64,000 bases of DNA. Origin: Cellulomonas soli (GTDB lineage Bacteria; Actinomycetota; Actinomycetes; Actinomycetales; Cellulomonadaceae). The notes beneath the pieces are model-generated. The model ran no database searches and was not told the DNA's origin. It saw only the letters and a list, made by a program, of their open reading frames with translations. Below are positions 27,767 through 38,077 of the stretch, piece after piece. Each line of letters starts with the position of its first letter. The first letter of the stretch is position 1. A program made the translations under genes and the position numbers. The stretch spans positions 2,356,001 to 2,420,000 of the forward strand of contig NZ_JACBZJ010000001.1 in assembly GCF_013409305.1 (NCBI RefSeq), in the 5' to 3' direction.

Positions 27767-29203
27767 GTGACCCTGCGCCTCTTCGACACCGCCACCCGCA
27801 CGGTGCGCGACTTCGTGCCCCTCGTCCCGGGTGAGGTCGGCGTCTACCTGTGTGGCGCCACGGTCCAGGCGCCCCCGCACATCGGCCACCTGCGGTCGGG
27901 CATCGCGTTCGACGTGCTGGTCCGCTGGCTGCGTCGGACCGGGCACCGCGTGACGCTGGTGCGCAACGTGACGGACATCGACGACAAGATCCTCGCCAAG
28001 GCCGCCGACGCCGGTGAGCCGTGGTGGGCGTGGGCCATGGCCAACGAGCGGGCGTTCACCGCCGCGTACGACGCGCTCGGAGTGCTGCCCCCGTCGTACG
28101 AGCCGCGCGCCACGGGCCACGTGCCGGCGATGGTCGAGCTCATGCAGACCCTCGTCGACTCCGGCCACGCGTACGTGACCGATCCGGGCGACGTGTGGTT
28201 CGACGTGCGCTCGTACGGCGAGTACGGCTCGTTGACGAACCAGCGGGTCGACGACATGGTGGCGGCCCCGGAGGGTGGGTCCGAGGACACGCGCAAGCGT
28301 GACCCGCGGGACTTCGCGCTGTGGAAGGCCCCGCGACCCGGCGAGCCCGCCACGGCCTCGTGGGACACGCCGTTCGGTCGTGGTCGGCCCGGGTGGCACC
28401 TGGAGTGCTCCGCCATGGCGCAGCGCTACCTGGGCGACACGTTCGACATCCACGGCGGCGGCCTCGACCTGCGCTTCCCGCACCACGAGAACGAGCAGGC
28501 GCAGTCGCGTGCCGCCGGCCACGGCTTCGCCCGGTACTGGCTGCACAACGGCTGGGTCACCCAGGGCGGCGCCAAGATGAGCAAGTCGCTCGGCAACGGT
28601 CTGCTCGTCGACGCCGTGCTGGCCCAGACCCGACCCGTCGTGCTGCGCTACGCGATGACGGCCGTGCAGTACCGCTCCATGCTGGAGTGGACCGAGGACA
28701 CGCTGCGCGAGTCCGAGGCCACCTGGGAGCGGCTCGCCGGCTTCGTCGAGCGGGCCGCCGAGCAGGTCGGTCCGGCCGACGCCGACGAGGTCGCGCGGGT
28801 CGAGCTGCCGGCGGCGTTCGTCGAGGCGATGGACGACGACCTCAACGTGCCGGCCGCGCTCGCGGTGGTCCACGAGTGGCTGCGCGCGGGCAACTCCGCG
28901 CTCTCGCGCGGCGAGGCGGACGTGGTGCGTGCGACCATGGTGCAGCTGCGCGCGATGCTCGACGTGCTCGGCCTCGACCCGTCCAGCAGCACGTGGACCA
29001 CGGGTGCCGGTGACCAGCGGCACGCGCACGCGCTCGAGGCGGTCGTGGCCGCCGAGCTCGAGGCCCGTGCCCAGGCGCGCGCGGCACGCGATTTCGCGAC
29101 CTCCGACGCGATCCGGGACCGGCTCGCCGCCGCCGGGATCGTCGTCGAGGACTCGGCCGCGGGGGCGCGCTGGACCCTGGCGCAGACCCGGGCCGACACC
29201 TAG
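27767..29203 (+). CDS. cysS: Cysteinyl-tRNA synthetase
   Basis: Charges tRNA-Cys. 478-residue class I enzyme: [19 protein letters not shown] (zinc-binding Cys near 29 and the HIGH motif), [35 protein letters not shown] (zinc ligands), [11 protein letters not shown] (KMSKS near 269) and a helical C-terminus with [31 protein letters not shown] start, with TAGCCT six bases upstream (leaderless layout). rlmB follows after 17 bases. Confidence 0.97.
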   Translation: MTLRLFDTATRTVRDFVPLVPGEVGVYLCGATVQAPPHIGHLRSGIAFDVLVRWLRRTGHRVTLVRNVTDIDDKILAKAADAGEPWWAWAMANERAFTAAYDALGVLPPSYEPRATGHVPAMVELMQTLVDSGHAYVTDPGDVWFDVRSYGEYGSLTNQRVDDMVAAPEGGSEDTRKRDPRDFALWKAPRPGEPATASWDTPFGRGRPGWHLECSAMAQRYLGDTFDIHGGGLDLRFPHHENEQAQSRAAGHGFARYWLHNGWVTQGGAKMSKSLGNGLLVDAVLAQTRPVVLRYAMTAVQYRSMLEWTEDTLRESEATWERLAGFVERAAEQVGPADADEVARVELPAAFVEAMDDDLNVPAALAVVHEWLRAGNSALSRGEADVVRATMVQLRAMLDVLGLDPSSSTWTTGAGDQRHAHALEAVVAAELEARAQARAARDFATSDAIRDRLAAAGIVVEDSAAGARWTLAQTRADT

Positions 29204-29220
29204 ACCGAAGGACAGGACAG

Positions 29221-30237
29221 ATGGCTGGCAACTCCCAGCGTCGCGGGGCGACCCGCAAGGCAGGATCCAAGAAGGGCGCGACCGCCGGGACGGGCGGCAA
29301 GAACCGCCGCTCGCTCGAGGGCAAGGGCCCCACGCCCAAGGCGGAGGACCGCCCGTACCACAAGGCGCACAAGGCCAAGGTGGCCTCGGAGCGCCGGACG
29401 GCCACCGGCACCGCGGCGTCGCCGCGCACCTCCTCGCCGCGCACCGCGGGCCCGCGTGGCCCTCGCTCGGGCGGCAAGGGCGGCACCCGTTCGTCGACCC
29501 ACGAGATCCTCTCCGGGCGCAACTCGGTCGTCGAGGCGCTGCGCGCGGGCATCCCCGTGTCGACGGTCTACCTGGCCGCGCGGCTCGAGGCGGACGAGCG
29601 GACGAAGGAGATCATCTCCACGGCCGCCGACGCCGGGTACCCGTTGCTCGAGGTCAGCCGCACCGAGCTCGACCGTCTGACCGACGGCTCCGTGCACCAG
29701 GGTGTCGCGATCCAGGTCCCGCCGTACGCGTACGCGGACGACGAGGACCTGCTGGACGCCGCCGAGGCGACCGGGCGTCCCGCGCTGGTCGTCGCGCTCG
29801 ACGGCGTGACCGACCCGCGCAACCTGGGTGCCGTGCTGCGGTCGGCCGGGGCGTTCGGCGCGCACGGCGTGCTGGTCCCGGAGCGTCGCGCCGCGGGCGT
29901 GACCGCCTCGGCGTGGAAGGTGTCCGCCGGTGCGGCCGCCCGCGTGCCGGTCGCCCGCGTGACGAACCTGGTGCGCACCCTGCAGGCCTACAAGAAGGCC
30001 GGGCTGTTCGTCGTCGGGCTCGACGGGGGCGGCGAGGTCGCCGTCGCGGACCTGCCGTACGTCGGCGACCCGCTGGTGCTCGTCGTCGGGTCGGAGGGCA
30101 AGGGCCTGTCGCGGCTGGTGCGCGAGGAGTGCGACGCGATCGCGTCGATCCCGATCGCCTCGGCCGTCGAGTCCCTCAACGCCGGTGTCGCGGCCGGGAT
30201 CGCGCTGTACGAGGTCGCGCGCCAGCGCACCTCCTGA
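29221..30237 (+). CDS. rlmB: 23S rRNA 2'-O-ribose methyltransferase, RlmB/TrmH family
   Basis: A SPOUT-class methyltransferase acting on 23S rRNA (the G2251 position in E. coli numbering is the family norm). 338 residues: an 85-residue Lys/Arg/Gly-rich N-terminal extension usual in actinobacteria, a substrate-binding L30e-like domain (STHEILSGRNSVVEALRAG...), then the knotted catalytic domain with NLGAVLRSAGAFGAHGVL, VVGSEGKGLSRLVREECD and IPIASAVESLNAGVAAGIALYE. ATG start, co-transcribed with cysS, strong terminator behind. Confidence 0.93.
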   Translation: MAGNSQRRGATRKAGSKKGATAGTGGKNRRSLEGKGPTPKAEDRPYHKAHKAKVASERRTATGTAASPRTSSPRTAGPRGPRSGGKGGTRSSTHEILSGRNSVVEALRAGIPVSTVYLAARLEADERTKEIISTAADAGYPLLEVSRTELDRLTDGSVHQGVAIQVPPYAYADDEDLLDAAEATGRPALVVALDGVTDPRNLGAVLRSAGAFGAHGVLVPERRAAGVTASAWKVSAGAAARVPVARVTNLVRTLQAYKKAGLFVVGLDGGGEVAVADLPYVGDPLVLVVGSEGKGLSRLVREECDAIASIPIASAVESLNAGVAAGIALYEVARQRTS

Positions 30238-30242
30238 CGCAG

Positions 30243-30289
30243 ACGAAGGGGGACGGACCGGCCTGCGGGCGCGGTCCGTCCCCCTTCGT
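30243..30289 (+). terminator. Intrinsic terminator after rlmB
   Basis: A perfect 17-base stem, acgaagggggacggacc / ggtccgtcccccttcgt, with a 13-base loop, five bases after the rlmB stop and between convergent genes. Same house-style outer stem as after lsr2, gpmA and pstB. Confidence 0.87.
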
Positions 30290-30320
30290 GCGCCCCCGGC
30301 GCGGCGCGTCGGAGTCCGGC

Positions 30321-31601
30321 TCAGCCGATGAGCATGTCGCCGGGCAGGTCGCCCTCGTCCTCGCGCAGGTCGGCCGCCTGGACACCGAGGATCGCCTGCT
30401 CGTCGGGGCGGGTCGGCAGGATGTGCTTGACGTAGCTCTTGACGATCTCCGGCATGGGGACGTCGCGCTGCTCCTGCTGGGACACGAACCAGCGGTGGTC
30501 GAGCAGCTCGTGGTAGATCTGCGCGGGCTCGAGCTTCTTGCGCAGGTTCTTGGGCACCGCGCGCACCGCCGGCTCGAAGATCTCGGTGAGCCAGTCGTGC
30601 GCGACGAACGACTCGTCCTCGCGCTGCCGGTCGGTGGCCGCCCGGAACTCGTCGAGGTCGTTGAGCAGGCGCCGCGCCTGGTTCTCCTGCACGTCGAGGC
30701 CCGTCAGCCGCATGAGTCGGCGCGAGTGGTGTCCGGCGTCGACGACCTTCGGCTGGATGCGCACCGTGGTGCCCTCGACGTCGGTCGTGATGTCGAGCTC
30801 GCCGACGTCGAAGCCCAGGTCGTTGAGCCGGTCGATGCGTGCCTGCACGCGCCAGCGGTCGCCGTAGCCGAACGACTCGGTGGACGTCAGCGCGACCCAC
30901 AGCTCGCGGTACCGGTCCGCCAGCGCGTTGCCGATGGCGACGGCGTCGACGTCCTCCTCGAGGAACTCGCCGGCCTGCAGGTCCATGAGCTCGCCGATGA
31001 TGTTCACCCGGGCGACCTCGAGGTCGTAGGCGCGCTGCCCCTCGGTGAGCTTCTCGTGCAGGTCGCCGGTCTCGGCGTCGACCAGGTAGGCCGCGAACGT
31101 CTCGGCGTCACGCCGGAACAGCGTGTTCGACAGCGAGACGTCACCCCAGTAGAAGCCGATCAGGTGCAGCCGCACGAGCAGCACGGCCAGGGCGTCGATC
31201 AGCCGTGTGGCGGTGTCCGGGCGCAGCGACTGGCTGAACAGCGCGCGGTACGGCAGCGAGAACTGCAGGTGCTCGGTGATGAGCACGGCCTCGAGCGGCT
31301 CGCCGTCCGGGGCTCGTCGGCCGGTGATGACGCCGACCGGCTCCACGGACGGCACGTCGAGCCGGCTCAGCTGACGCAGCAGCTCGTACTCGCGGTACGC
31401 GACGGACTCGCCGATCTCCTTGATCGCGATGACCCGGCCGGACATCCGTGCGAACCGCACGATGTGCCGCGAGATGCCGCGGGGGAGCGCGGCGAGGGTC
31501 TCGGCCGGCCACTCCGCGAGCGGGACGTGCCAGGGCAGGTCCAGCAGCGCAGGGTCGGGGGAGGCCGCGGTGATCTGCAGGCTCAGCCGGTTGGCGCTCA
31601 T
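30321..31601 (-). CDS. DUF4032 protein with kinase-like N-terminal region
   Basis: A 426-residue cytoplasmic protein of the actinobacterial DUF4032 family. The N-terminal 190 residues look like a degenerate protein-kinase/Kdo-kinase fold: VIAIKEIGESVAYREYELL (Lys and Glu of a nucleotide lobe), LHLIGFYWGDVSLSNTLFR (catalytic-loop-like D-x-x-x-x-N, with the usual His replaced by Trp-Gly) and YLVDAETGDLH (metal-site-like Asp). The C-terminal half is helical and charged. ATG start. Single gene, ending at the rlmB terminator. Biochemical role unknown. Confidence 0.85.
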   Translation of the reverse strand: MSANRLSLQITAASPDPALLDLPWHVPLAEWPAETLAALPRGISRHIVRFARMSGRVIAIKEIGESVAYREYELLRQLSRLDVPSVEPVGVITGRRAPDGEPLEAVLITEHLQFSLPYRALFSQSLRPDTATRLIDALAVLLVRLHLIGFYWGDVSLSNTLFRRDAETFAAYLVDAETGDLHEKLTEGQRAYDLEVARVNIIGELMDLQAGEFLEEDVDAVAIGNALADRYRELWVALTSTESFGYGDRWRVQARIDRLNDLGFDVGELDITTDVEGTTVRIQPKVVDAGHHSRRLMRLTGLDVQENQARRLLNDLDEFRAATDRQREDESFVAHDWLTEIFEPAVRAVPKNLRKKLEPAQIYHELLDHRWFVSQQEQRDVPMPEIVKSYVKHILPTRPDEQAILGVQAADLREDEGDLPGDMLIG

Positions 31602-31627
31602 GGAGCGATCCTCTCAGTACGGGAACG

Positions 31628-31664
31628 GTGAAGGGCGGCCCGGAAGTACCGGACCGCCCTTCAC
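31628..31664 (-). terminator. Terminator after the MsiK-type ATPase gene
   Basis: Stem gtgaagggcgg(c)ccgg / ccgg(a)ccgcccttcac with a short aagta loop, about 25 bases past the ATPase stop on the minus strand. It also lies just upstream of the DUF4032 start, insulating that gene. Confidence 0.75.
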
Positions 31665-31686
31665 GCGGGTGCTACAGGGAGCAGCG

Positions 31687-32811
<1,125 letters not shown>

Positions 32812-32829
32812 GATGCATCGATCCCTTCA

Positions 32830-32888
32830 CCGGCAGGTACGTGCCGGACGATCCGTCGTGAAGAGTGTCAGAGTGTCTTCGCTGACAC
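32830..32888 (-). promoter_or_regulatory. Inverted repeats upstream of msiK
   Basis: GTGTCAG-N10-CTGACAC (32865-32888) is a perfect 7-base inverted repeat about 55 bases before the ATPase start; CCGGCA-N6-TGCCGG (32830-32847) is a second one in its probable leader. The first has the size of a dimeric repressor site (LacI/GntR-like); regulator unknown. Confidence 0.45.
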
Positions 32889-33000
32889 GGAAAGAGGAAG
32901 GTCTGTCCGACCCTCCTCGGTCCGCCGCCATCATGCCACAGCGATCCCTGCCGGCGCTGTGACCCCGGTCTCGATCAGCCAGCCCTCGATGGGCCACCGA

Positions 33001-34608
33001 TCAGCCCAGCACGGCGACGGTGCGGTCCGACTCGACGAGCGCGAGGTGATTCCCGACCGCGGTGACCCACAGGTCGTCGGGGCTGGTCGGCGCCTGCACC
33101 GTCCGGGAGCTCGCGGTCTCGTCAACCGCAGGTGTCACACCGGGGCCGTCGGCACCTCCCGTGAGCAGCAGCGACCAGGCGGGTTCCCCGTCGGTCACCC
33201 GGTAGGCGTCGATGCGGCCGGCCTCGAGCGAGACGGTGAGCAGCAGGATGCCGTCGGTGTAGACCGTCCCGTCGGGGGTGCCGGTCCGCAGCCACCGGAC
33301 CGTGCCCGTCGCCGGGTCGACGGCGGCCAGCCCGCCCGCACCCGAGCCGAGCAGCGTCCCGTCCAGCACCTGGACCTGGGTGGACGAGACCGTCGACTCC
33401 CACAGGACCGTGCCGTCGGCCGGGTCGATCCGGGCCAGGTGGCTGTTCCCGGCGCCTGAGGACACGGACGCGATCAGGAGGCCCGGGACGCTGCCGTCGT
33501 CCGCCGACGGGTCGAGCAGCTGCGCCGTCGGCGGCAGGTCGTGACGTGCACCGTCGACCGTGCGCAGCGTGGTCCGGTAGGAGCCGTCGTCGAACCAGGA
33601 CACCGCGGCCGTGCCGTCGATCAGTCGCACCGACGCCCGGGGCGAGTTGGGAAGGTCGAACTCGTCGACCACCGTGCCCGTGGTCCGGTCGAGCAGCGTG
33701 ACCTGGCCGCGCCACGCGACGGCGAACACGCGGGCGTCCTCGACGGTGCTGACCAGGTCGCCGACGCAGTCCTCGATCGGCGCGGTCTCGAAGGTCCACG
33801 GGGACTCCGCATCGGTCCAGGTGCGGGCCTCGACGGTCACGGTGCACGGGGCGTGCTCGGCGACGGAGCCCAGCTCCTCGGGCGGGATGCTCGGCGTCGT
33901 GGCCGTCCAGCCGTCGGCGGTGGGTACCGCGGTGGTCCGGGTGCCCAGGTCCACCGAGTCCAGGACCGTCCCGGTGGTCTGCTCGACGTGCAGCACGACC
34001 GAGCGGGTCAGCGGCGAGAGCCGAGTGCCGCCGGCCATCGGGATGTCGACCTGACCCACGGTGGCCGTCGCGACGCAGGTCATCGTCGCGGGCTGGTCGT
34101 CGCCCGCGTCCTGCGCGCACCTGGCGGAGGCGTCCGCGGCGGCGCTGGTGTCCGCGTCGGCGCCCAGGTCGAGCACGGGCACCGACCACACGGGGTCGCC
34201 CGAGCCGGTGTCGACCGCCGCGAGGCTGAGCACCGGGCCGTCCTGCGTGGCCAGGACGAGCAGGTCGTCGACCGGGGTCGCGGTGGTGATCCCGGCCACC
34301 TCGTCCGAGCGCCACAGCACGTCCAGGTCCTCGCGCAGCGGGGCGAGCACACCGGGCACGTCGGCGAGCCGGGCGACGCGGGTGCGCTCGCGGGCGTCGA
34401 GCACGAGCTGCGTCGTGCCCACGGCCAGGGCGAGGCCCACCACGGCGACAGCGGCTGCCCAGCGGGTGGTTCGTCGCCGATGCCGCTGCGTGGCGCTCGG
34501 TGCCGAACCGGTGCTGGCGGGCGGTGCCGCCGCGTCGTGCTCCGCGTCGTGCTCCGCGTCGTGCTCCGCGTCCTCGACCAGCTCGACGTCGTCCATCGCC
34601 CTGCTCAC
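33001..34608 (-). CDS. Membrane-anchored PQQ-like beta-propeller protein, paralogue 1
   Basis: A 535-residue single-span protein, the last of five tandem paralogues. The cytoplasmic N-terminus holds the shared acidic tag DDVELVED, then four EHDA tetrapeptide repeats and a basic segment; helix about 49-70; then DARERTRVARLADVPGVLAPL, common to the family. The extracytoplasmic part has PQQ-type blades (VDPATGTVRWLR, IDPADGTVLWES) and four Cys, including the family pair. It ends VAVLG. Its GTG overlaps the stop of paralogue 2 (GTGA), so they are coupled. No catalytic residues recognised; function unknown. Confidence 0.85.
   Translation of the reverse strand: MSRAMDDVELVEDAEHDAEHDAEHDAAAPPASTGSAPSATQRHRRRTTRWAAAVAVVGLALAVGTTQLVLDARERTRVARLADVPGVLAPLREDLDVLWRSDEVAGITTATPVDDLLVLATQDGPVLSLAAVDTGSGDPVWSVPVLDLGADADTSAAADASARCAQDAGDDQPATMTCVATATVGQVDIPMAGGTRLSPLTRSVVLHVEQTTGTVLDSVDLGTRTTAVPTADGWTATTPSIPPEELGSVAEHAPCTVTVEARTWTDAESPWTFETAPIEDCVGDLVSTVEDARVFAVAWRGQVTLLDRTTGTVVDEFDLPNSPRASVRLIDGTAAVSWFDDGSYRTTLRTVDGARHDLPPTAQLLDPSADDGSVPGLLIASVSSGAGNSHLARIDPADGTVLWESTVSSTQVQVLDGTLLGSGAGGLAAVDPATGTVRWLRTGTPDGTVYTDGILLLTVSLEAGRIDAYRVTDGEPAWSLLLTGGADGPGVTPAVDETASSRTVQAPTSPDDLWVTAVGNHLALVESDRTVAVLG
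34531..34575. repeat. In-frame 12-bp repeat in propeller paralogue 1
   Basis: CGCGTCGTGCTC occurs three times in perfect tandem (34531-34566) plus nine bases of a fourth. On the minus strand it encodes the EHDA repeats of the cytoplasmic tail, absent from the other four paralogues. Confidence 0.8.
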
Positions 34609-36269
34609 CCGAGCACCACCAGACCGCCCGACGAGGTCATCCACGCCAGCCGGCGGCCGGCCGCGGAGATGTAGCCGTCCGTCCAGGGCGCCCAGCGCGA
34701 GCCGTCGGGCTTCGTCGGAGAGGCCGTCGGTCCGTCGGGGACGGGGATGAGCTGCGGGCCGTCCTCGCCGAGCACGATCGCGGCCGACCAGGCCACCGCG
34801 CCGCTGCCCAGGTCGTAGGCGTCGAGGCGGCCGTCGGCGCTGACGACCGCCACCGAGCCGTCGGTCAGGAGCCAGCCCTCGGTGTGCTGCAGGTGCGTGG
34901 ACCAGAGGACGGAGCCGTCGGAGGCGTCGACCGCCCACAGCGTGTCCATGGCGAGCGAGTAGACGATCCCGTCGAGCACGACGATCGACCAGGACACCTC
35001 GGCCTTCGACGTCCATGCCTGCTCACCGGTCCCGAGGTCGATCGCGGTGAGCGCGCCGACGCCGGTGTCCGGGTCCTGGACCCGAGCCAGGAGCAGGCCC
35101 GCGGTGCTGCCGTCGTCGGGGTAGGCCTGCACCGTGGAGAGGTCGTCGAGATCCACGTGCTCGCCGTCGCGGGTCACGAGGGTCGTGCTGCTCGAGCCGT
35201 CGGACCCGCTGGTGGTGACCAGCGTGGCGTCGTCGGGGAGCAGGCCGTACGAGGCCCACCGCTGACCACCGGTCGCGTCGGTGTCGGCGGCGCCGCGGGT
35301 GTCGAGGAACGCGCCGGTACGGTCGTCGACCAGCCAGGCCGTGCTGCCGACGCTGACACTCATCCGCCGACCGTCCTCCGTGGCGGAGAGCCAGCCGTTG
35401 TCCACCAGGTCCAGCGGCTCCGTCCGGAACGACCACCGAGGATCCTGCTCACCCCACGTGTACCGGGAGATCGTGCTCGCGACCGTGGGGACCACGTCTA
35501 TTGACTCCCAGCTGGGGTCGGGGAGCACGTCAGGGACCTTGGTGACGTAGCCGTCGGGAAGTGGGCTGGCGTACGTGCCGTACGGCAGGTCCGCGCGCTC
35601 GGCCACCTCACCGGTGACCGTGTCGACGACGAGCAGGGTCGTGTAGCCCGCAGAGAACTGGTTCGAGCTCGCGTTGTCGAACCGGGTCTCGACCATGAGG
35701 GTGAGGGTCGTGACGACGCAGATGGCCGTCCCGTCGACGTCGACCGGACCCGGGGTGACCGGACCGCCGAACTCCCTGCGGTACAGCGCCGTGGCCGCGC
35801 ACGAGATCTGCGGGGAGACGAGCGGGTCGTCGCTCGCCGTCGCGCCGGGCACGCTGACCGTCTGCGCCCACAGGGGATCGCCGGTCGCGGCGTCCACGCC
35901 GTCGAGCGTGATCGTCCCGACTCCGGAAGCGGTCCCGCGCATGACGACGTCGCCGACCGCGATCCGCGGCGCGAAGCCGTCGGTCTGCGGCTCGTCGGGA
36001 GCCGTCCGCCACAGCACCGTCAGGTCGGGCCGCAGCGGCGCGAGCACCCCCGGGACGTCGGCGTACCGGGCGGCCAGCGCACGCTGCCGGGCGTCGATCA
36101 CCAGCTGCGTGCCCACGACGCCGACCGCCAGCACACCCACGGCCCCGGCCGCGATCCACCGCAGCCTGCGCAGCCGTGACGAGCGTGGTCCGTGGTCCGC
36201 CGGTGACGCGTCCGGCGTCCTCGGCGGGTCGTCGTCCTCGACGAGCTCGATCTCCGCCATCGCCCCCAT
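34605..36269 (-). CDS. Membrane-anchored PQQ-like beta-propeller protein, paralogue 2
   Basis: A 554-residue protein with the family layout: tag MAEIELVEDDD, basic segment RSSRLRRLR, transmembrane helix about 38-58, juxtamembrane DARQRALAARYADVPGVLAPLRPDLTVLWR, then propeller blades (IDLGTGEQAWTSK, VDASDGSVLWSTHL) and the end LVVLG. The family Cys pair is 26 residues apart (ISC...AIC, near 170-200). ATG 36269 is preferred because TAGCGT stands six bases upstream; a second ATG is three codons in. Function unknown; N-terminus inside, propeller outside is inferred from the positive-inside rule. Confidence 0.85.
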   Translation of the reverse strand: MGAMAEIELVEDDDPPRTPDASPADHGPRSSRLRRLRWIAAGAVGVLAVGVVGTQLVIDARQRALAARYADVPGVLAPLRPDLTVLWRTAPDEPQTDGFAPRIAVGDVVMRGTASGVGTITLDGVDAATGDPLWAQTVSVPGATASDDPLVSPQISCAATALYRREFGGPVTPGPVDVDGTAICVVTTLTLMVETRFDNASSNQFSAGYTTLLVVDTVTGEVAERADLPYGTYASPLPDGYVTKVPDVLPDPSWESIDVVPTVASTISRYTWGEQDPRWSFRTEPLDLVDNGWLSATEDGRRMSVSVGSTAWLVDDRTGAFLDTRGAADTDATGGQRWASYGLLPDDATLVTTSGSDGSSSTTLVTRDGEHVDLDDLSTVQAYPDDGSTAGLLLARVQDPDTGVGALTAIDLGTGEQAWTSKAEVSWSIVVLDGIVYSLAMDTLWAVDASDGSVLWSTHLQHTEGWLLTDGSVAVVSADGRLDAYDLGSGAVAWSAAIVLGEDGPQLIPVPDGPTASPTKPDGSRWAPWTDGYISAAGRRLAWMTSSGGLVVLG

Positions 36270-36363
36270 GAGCGAACGCTAACCGTCGACCGGCCGACCG
36301 GGGGCGGGTTCGGCCGAGCGATCCACGTCTCGACCCGGGTCTCGAGCGGGGTGGCCGCCCAGG

Positions 36364-38037
36364 TCAGCCGAGCACGGCGAGCTGTCCCGACGGGTCCATC
36401 AGCCCGAGACGGCGTCCGACGATCGTGGGGTAGACGCTGCCGTCGACCGTGACGGACGAGCCGTCCGTCCCCACCGGCGCCGCGGTCGGTCCGCCGGTCA
36501 CGGGTCGGAGCTCGGGCCCCTGGTCCGTGGTCGCGACCGCGTACGACCAGCGGGCGCGGCCGTCCCGCAGGTCGTACGCGTCCAGACGGCCCTGGGCGAC
36601 CACCAGTGCGACCGAGCCGTCCGTGAAGAGCGTCCCGCCCGCGCGCGGGACCTGCACCTGCCACAGTACGGAGCCGTCGGAGGCGTCGACCGCCTGCAAG
36701 GTCGTGCCGACGAGCGTGTGCACCACACCGTCGAGCACGAACCCCGAGCGCTCGACGGCGACCGTGGCCGAGCGCCACCGCTGCTCGCCCGTGCGCGGAT
36801 CCACGGCGACGATCGGCCCGGGTGCCCCGTCGGCGCCCTCGACGAGCAGCACCACGTCCGACGCGCTCCCGTCGTCCGGGTTCGGCGCCAGTGCCGAGAG
36901 CCCGACCAGGTCCCGGGTGTCCCCGTCGGCCGTCAGCAGGGAGGTGCGGTCGACGCCGTCCTGGGACCACGAGGTGAGCACCCCGCCACCCGGGAGCGAG
37001 CGCAGCAGGAGCAGGTAGCCGCCCCCACCATCGGGACCTTCGCGCAGGGACCCGTCGGCGTCGTCGAGGATCCACGTCTGGCCCGCGACCGACACCGTCA
37101 CCGTCTGCCCGTCACCGTCGGCAGCCGCGGAGGTGAACGCCGTGCCCGCCGGGAGCGCGGCGTGGAACGTCCACCGCGGTCCGGCAGAACCCCAGTCGTG
37201 ACGCTCCACGGTGACCCCGCCGGCCGGGACGTCGGCCGACGAGCGCCACGCCGGGTCGGGGACGACGTCCGGGGTGAGGGTCACGTAGCCGCCGTTGACC
37301 GGGTGGACGCTCGTGCCGGCCGGGAGGTCGAGCCGCTCGATCACCTCGCCGGTGCCCGCGTCGATGCTGAGCAGGGTCGAGGTGGGGACGGCCACCTCCT
37401 GGGCCGCCCCGTCGTCGTCGAGGAGCCGGAACTCGGCGGTCGGGTTCTCGACGACGCAGGCTGCCGTCCCCGTCAGCGACGCCTCGACCTGCGGGTCGGG
37501 CGACGAGCGCGGGGCGCACCCGACCCACCCCGGGACCACCGAGGTTGGCAGCTGGCGACCGCCGGGCAGCGGCAGCTGTTGCGTCCACAGCTCCGCACCG
37601 GTGTCGGGGTCGAGCGCTCCGAGCGTGACCGTGCCGTCGTCGTCCAGGGCGCCGCCGAGCAGCACGTCGCCGACCGACACCGGGACGGACCACGTGGCGA
37701 ACAGCGGCTCCGTCGACGGGTCGAGGCGCCACAGGACCTGCGCGTCCGGGCTCAGCGGCGCGAGCACGCCGGGGACGTCGGCGAACCGGGCGACGCGCGA
37801 CCGCTCGCGCGCGTCGACGACCGCCTGCGTCGCGACCAGCCCGACGACGAGCACGGCGACCGTGCCGAGAGCCATCCGGCGCAGCCGACGGGTTCGGGTA
37901 CCCGGGATCGCCGGCCCGGGGGAGGCGGGGTCGGCGGCGCCGTCACCAGGGGTGCGCGCGGCGGGCGCAACCGCCGGCCCGCGACGGCCGTGGGACCCGT
38001 CGTCCTCGACGAGCTCGACCGGCTCCATACCTCCCAT
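36364..38037 (-). CDS. Membrane-anchored PQQ-like beta-propeller protein, paralogue 3
   Basis: 557 residues: tag MEPVELVEDDG, a Pro/Ala-rich cytoplasmic stretch of about 40 residues, RRLRR, helix about 55-75, juxtamembrane DARERSRVARFADVPGVLAPL, then six to eight propeller blades (LDPDTGAELWTQQL, VDPRTGEQRWRS, VDASDGSVLWQVQV). Cys pair 19 residues apart (GWVGC...TAAC). Ends LAVLG. TACCGT is six bases before ATG 38037, so it has its own promoter although only 40 bases follow paralogue 4. No partner domain or enzyme motif seen. Confidence 0.85.
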   Translation of the reverse strand: MGGMEPVELVEDDGSHGRRGPAVAPAARTPGDGAADPASPGPAIPGTRTRRLRRMALGTVAVLVVGLVATQAVVDARERSRVARFADVPGVLAPLSPDAQVLWRLDPSTEPLFATWSVPVSVGDVLLGGALDDDGTVTLGALDPDTGAELWTQQLPLPGGRQLPTSVVPGWVGCAPRSSPDPQVEASLTGTAACVVENPTAEFRLLDDDGAAQEVAVPTSTLLSIDAGTGEVIERLDLPAGTSVHPVNGGYVTLTPDVVPDPAWRSSADVPAGGVTVERHDWGSAGPRWTFHAALPAGTAFTSAAADGDGQTVTVSVAGQTWILDDADGSLREGPDGGGGYLLLLRSLPGGGVLTSWSQDGVDRTSLLTADGDTRDLVGLSALAPNPDDGSASDVVLLVEGADGAPGPIVAVDPRTGEQRWRSATVAVERSGFVLDGVVHTLVGTTLQAVDASDGSVLWQVQVPRAGGTLFTDGSVALVVAQGRLDAYDLRDGRARWSYAVATTDQGPELRPVTGGPTAAPVGTDGSSVTVDGSVYPTIVGRRLGLMDPSGQLAVLG

Positions 38038-38077
38038 CCCGGCACGGTAACCGCCGGGAGGCGTCGCCGGGAGAGCG

